In this document: positions 60,680 to 64,000 of the stretch, one piece after another
How the letters are laid out: each line of letters starts with the position of its first letter
How positions within the stretch are numbered: the first letter of the stretch is position 1
Assembly: GCA_030386875.1 (NCBI GenBank)
Contig: JASJYW010000026.1
Span: forward strand, 9,442,246-9,506,245
From: Morinoia aosen
Lineage: Eukaryota; Arthropoda; Malacostraca; Amphipoda; Talitridae
DNA: 64,000 nucleotides
Direction: 5' to 3'
Notes under the pieces: generated by a model
Told to the model about the DNA's origin: nothing
The model's database searches: none
Seen by the model: the letters and a program-made list of their open reading frames with translations, nothing else
Translations under genes and position numbers: made by a program

Positions 60680-60997
60680 TGTTCCGGCCCTTTTCAGTAT
60701 TAGGCCGTAACCAAACGCGGATGAGGTTCGGGAGTGAAATAGTTGCAGCAACGTAGTATTCTTTATTGTTACTTCAGGATTGACACAGGCTTCGTAATTG
60801 GTAGGAAGTCTTTAGATTGGAAAGTAATCTCGTAACTCTGTAGCGCATCTGTGATCTCTGCAGATGTTTTCTCGGCAGCCGAGCTTCAGCTACTGACAGC
60901 GATGCTTCTGTTTGTAGAAGCGACCTCTACGGCAGACCACCTCAAATGAACCACGATATCTCTCGCCGATCCTATTTATATGCCTGGCGGGCGCACA
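60680..60997 (-). repeat. Right LTR of copy 4 (318 bp, reversed)
   Basis: Minus strand TGTGCGCCC...GGAACA; its U3 end abuts CTGT and satellite. Confidence 0.96.
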
Positions 60998-63900
60998 CTG
61001 TTTCCCGTGGCGACATAGGCGGAAAGTGCATATTTAGCCGATTCCACGGTCGACAGAGCTAAAATGCGTGTTTTGGGCCATTCCTAGGCCGAATGCGGTG
61101 AAAATCACGTCGTTTGCTGTTTCCCGTGGCGACATAGGCGGAAAGTGCATATTTAGCCGATTCCACGGTCGACAGGGCTAAAATGCGAGTTTTTGGCCAT
61201 TCCTAGGCCGAATGCGGTGAAAATCACGTCGTTTGCTGTTTCCCGTGGCGACATAGGCGGAAAGTGCATATTTAGCCGTTTCCACGGTCGACAGAGCTAA
61301 AATACGTGTTTTGGGCCATTCCTAGGCCGAATGCCGTGAAAATCACGTCGTTTGCTGTTTCCCGTGGCGACATAGGCGGAAAGTGCATATTTAGCCGATT
61401 CCACGGTCGACAGAGATAAAATGCGTGTTTTGGGCCATTCCTAGGCCGAATGCGGTGAAAATCACGTCGTTTGCTGTTTCCCGTGGTGACATAGGCGGAA
61501 AGTGCATATTTAGCCGTTTCCACGGTCGACAGAGCTAAAATGCGTATTTTGGGCCATTCCTAGGCCGAATGCGGTGAAAATCACGTCGTTTACTGTTTCC
61601 CGTGGCGACATAGGCGGAAAATGCATATTTAGCCGACTCCACGGTCGACAGAGCTAAAATGCGTGTTTTGGGCCATTCCTAGGCCGAATGCGGTGAAAAT
61701 CACGTCGTTTGCTGTTTCCCGTGGCGACATAGGCGGAAATTGCATATTTTGCCGTTTCCACGGTCGACAGGGCTAAAATGCGTGTTTTGGGCTATTCCTA
61801 GGCCGAATGCGGTGAAAATCACGTCGTTTGCTGTTTCCCGTGGCGACATAGGCGGAAAGTGCGTATTTAGCCGATTCCACGGTCGACAGAGCTAAAATGC
61901 GTGTTTTGGGCCATTCCTAGGCCGAATGCGGTGAAAATCACGTCGTTTGCTGTTTCCCGTGGCAACATAGGCGGAAAGTGCATATTTAGCCGATTCCACG
62001 GTCGACAGAGCTAAAATGCGTGTTTTGGGCCATTCCTAGGCCGAATGCGGTGAAAATCACGTCGTTTGCTGTTTCCCGTGGCGACATAGGCGGAAAGTGC
62101 ATATTTAGCCGTTTCCACGGTCGACAGGGCTAAAATGCGTGTTTTTGGCCATTCCTAGGCCGAAAGCGGTGAAAATCACGTCGTTTGCTGTTTCCCGTGG
62201 CGACATAGGCGGAAAGTGCATATTTAGCCGTTTCCACGGTCGACAGAGCTAAAATGCGTGTTTTGGGCCATTCCTAGGCCGAATGCGGTGAAAATCACGT
62301 CGTTTGCTGTTTCCCGTGGCGACATAGGCGGAAAGTGCATATTTAGCCGATTCCACGGTCGACAGAGCTAAAATGCGTGTTTTGGGCCATTCCTAGGCCG
62401 AATGCGGTGAAAATCACGTCGTTTTGCTGTTTCCCGTGGCGACATAGGCGGAAAGCGCATATTTAGCCGATTCCACGGTCGACAGAACTAAAATGCGTGT
62501 TTTGGGCCATTCGTAGGCCGAATGCGGTGAAAATCACGTCGTTTGCTGTTTCCCGTGGCGACATGGGCGGAAAGTGCATATTTAGCCGTTTCCACGGTCG
62601 ACAGAGCTAAAATGCGTGTTTTGGGCCTATCCTAGGCCGAATGCGGTGAAAATCACGTCGTTTGCTGTTTCCCGTGGCGACATAGGCGGAAAGTGCATAT
62701 TTAGCCGTTTCCACGGTCGACAGAGCTAAAATGCGTGTTTTTGGCCATTCCTATGCCGAATGCGGTGAAAATCACGTCGTTTGCTTTTTCCCGTGGCGAC
62801 ATAGGCGGAAAGTGCATATTTAGCCGATTCCACGGTCGACAGGGCTAAAATGCGTGTTTTCGGCCATTCCTAGGCCGAATGCGGTGAAAATCACGTCGTT
62901 TGCTGTTTCCCGTGGCGACATAGGCGGAAAGCGCATATTTAGCCGATTCCACGGTCGACAGGGCTAAAATGCGTGTTTTTGGCCATTCCTAGGCCGAATG
63001 CGGTGAAAATCACGTCGTTTGCTGTTTCCCGTGGCGACATAGGCGTAAAGTGCATATTTAGCCGTTTCCCACGGTCGACAGAGCTAAAATGCGTGTTTTG
63101 GGCCATTCCTAGGCCGAATGCGGTGAAAATCACGTCGTTTGCTGTTTCCCGTGGCGATATAGGCGGAAAGTGCATATATAGCCGTTTCCACGGTCGACAG
63201 AGCTAAAATGCGTGTTTTGGGCCATTCCTAGGCCGAATGCGGTGAAAATCACGTCGTTTGCTGTTTCCCGTGGCGACATAGGCGGAAAGTGCATATTTAG
63301 CCGTTTCCACGGTCGACAGAGCTAAAATGCGTGTTTTGGGCCATTCCTAGGCCGAACGCGGTGAAAATCACGTCGTTTGCTGTTTCCCGTGGCGACATAG
63401 GCGGAAAGTGCATATTTAGCCGATTCCACGGTCGACAGGGCTGAAATGCGTGTTTTTGGCCATTCCTAGGCCGAATGCTGTGAAAATCACGTCGTTTGCT
63501 GTTTCCCGTGGCGACATAGGCGGAAAGTGCATATTTAGCCGATTGCACGGTCGACAGAGCTAAAATGCGTGTTTTGGGCCATTTCTAGGCCGAATGCGGT
63601 GGGAATCACGTCGTTTGCTGTTTCCCGTGGCGACATAGGCGGAAAGTGCATATTTAGCCGATTCCACGGTCGACAGAGCTAAAATGCGTGTTTTGGGCCA
63701 TTCCTAGGCCGAATGCGGTGAAAATCACGTCGTTTGCTGTTTCCCGTGGCGACATAGGCGGAAAGTGCATATTTAGCCGATTCCACGGTCGACAGAGCTA
63801 AAATGCGTGTTTTGGGCCATTCCTAGGCCGGATGTGGTGAAAATCACGTCGTTTGCTGTTTCCTGGGGCGACATAGGCGGAAAGTGCATATTTAGCCGAT

Positions 63901-64000
63901 TCCACGGTCGACAGGGCTGAAATGCGTGTTTTTGGCCATTCCTAGGCCGAATGCGGTGCAAATCACGTCGTTTGCTGTTTCCCGTGGCGAAATAGGCGGA
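60998..64000 (-). repeat. 119-bp satellite array E, reversed (about 25 monomers)
   Basis: Regular monomers in the same orientation as array D but with far fewer indels. It continues past the window end. Variants known from the other arrays recur (GATATAGGCGG, GCCGGATGTGGTG, GATTGCACGG). No gene. Confidence 0.98.

Larger units (their letters stand above)
58299..60997. mobile_element. Copy 4: palindrome-like 2.7 kb element with LTRs in opposite orientation
   Basis: Left LTR (58299-58616) is forward and right LTR (60680-60997) is reversed; both outer ends are U3 ends (TGTGCGCCC...). The left LTR is followed by 6 bases, an 18-nt tRNA-Gly-type primer-binding site, and then gag in the opposite orientation. 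Reading leftwards from the right LTR gives a normal 5' end: primer-binding site, leader, and gag to about codon 350. Everything downstream of mid-gag is missing. A 4-bp target duplication flanks the unit and the two LTRs differ by about one base, which supports a single integrated molecule rather than two insertions. Confidence 0.9.

Overview
This is eukaryotic repeat DNA, most likely arthropod (probably insect) heterochromatin, possibly pericentromeric. No host single-copy gene, tRNA gene, rRNA gene or CRISPR array is visible. More than half of the window (about 300 copies) is one tandem satellite with a monomer of about 119 bp. The rest is four copies of one Ty3/gypsy-type LTR retrotransposon family inserted into that satellite. 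The host assignment is an inference from the element type and the TATA/initiator-like promoter; no species can be named from the sequence.

Layout: 1-4775, copy 1 (minus strand, cut by the window start: partial pol, gag, leader, 5' LTR). 4776-11654, satellite, forward. 11655-12154, gap of exactly 500 N. 12155-25840, satellite, forward, containing a 4.05 kb tandem duplication of about 34 monomers. 25841-35754, copy 2 (plus strand, both LTRs, 4-bp target duplication CGGC). 35755-44329, satellite, forward, rich in higher-order repeats. 44330-44829, second 500-N gap. 44830-48333, satellite, now reversed. 48334-58187, copy 3 (minus strand, identical LTRs, duplication GCGA). 58188-58298, one satellite monomer. 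58299-60997, copy 4, a 2.7 kb derivative whose two LTRs point in opposite directions, with duplication CTGT. 60998-64000, satellite, reversed.

How the element works: gag (capsid/nucleocapsid with a CCHC knuckle) is followed by pol (protease, reverse transcriptase, RNase H, integrase) in the -1 frame, with a U UUU UUA slippery heptamer immediately before the gag stop. Downstream of pol lie two small ORFs. The second encodes a 108-residue protein starting MGNKVS (a good N-myristoylation signal) with one membrane segment. Conserved splice-donor-like and acceptor-like sites before gag and before ORF3 suggest a spliced subgenomic RNA. No copy is fully intact: each has nonsense or frameshift lesions.

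Most notable is copy 4. It has inverted LTRs. Its left LTR is followed by exactly 18 nt complementary to the 3' end of tRNA-Gly, ending where the methylated A58 of a tRNA primer normally stops reverse transcriptase. It is then joined to inverted gag at a short homology. It reads as a fossil of a failed plus-strand transfer that still integrated through two U3 ends.
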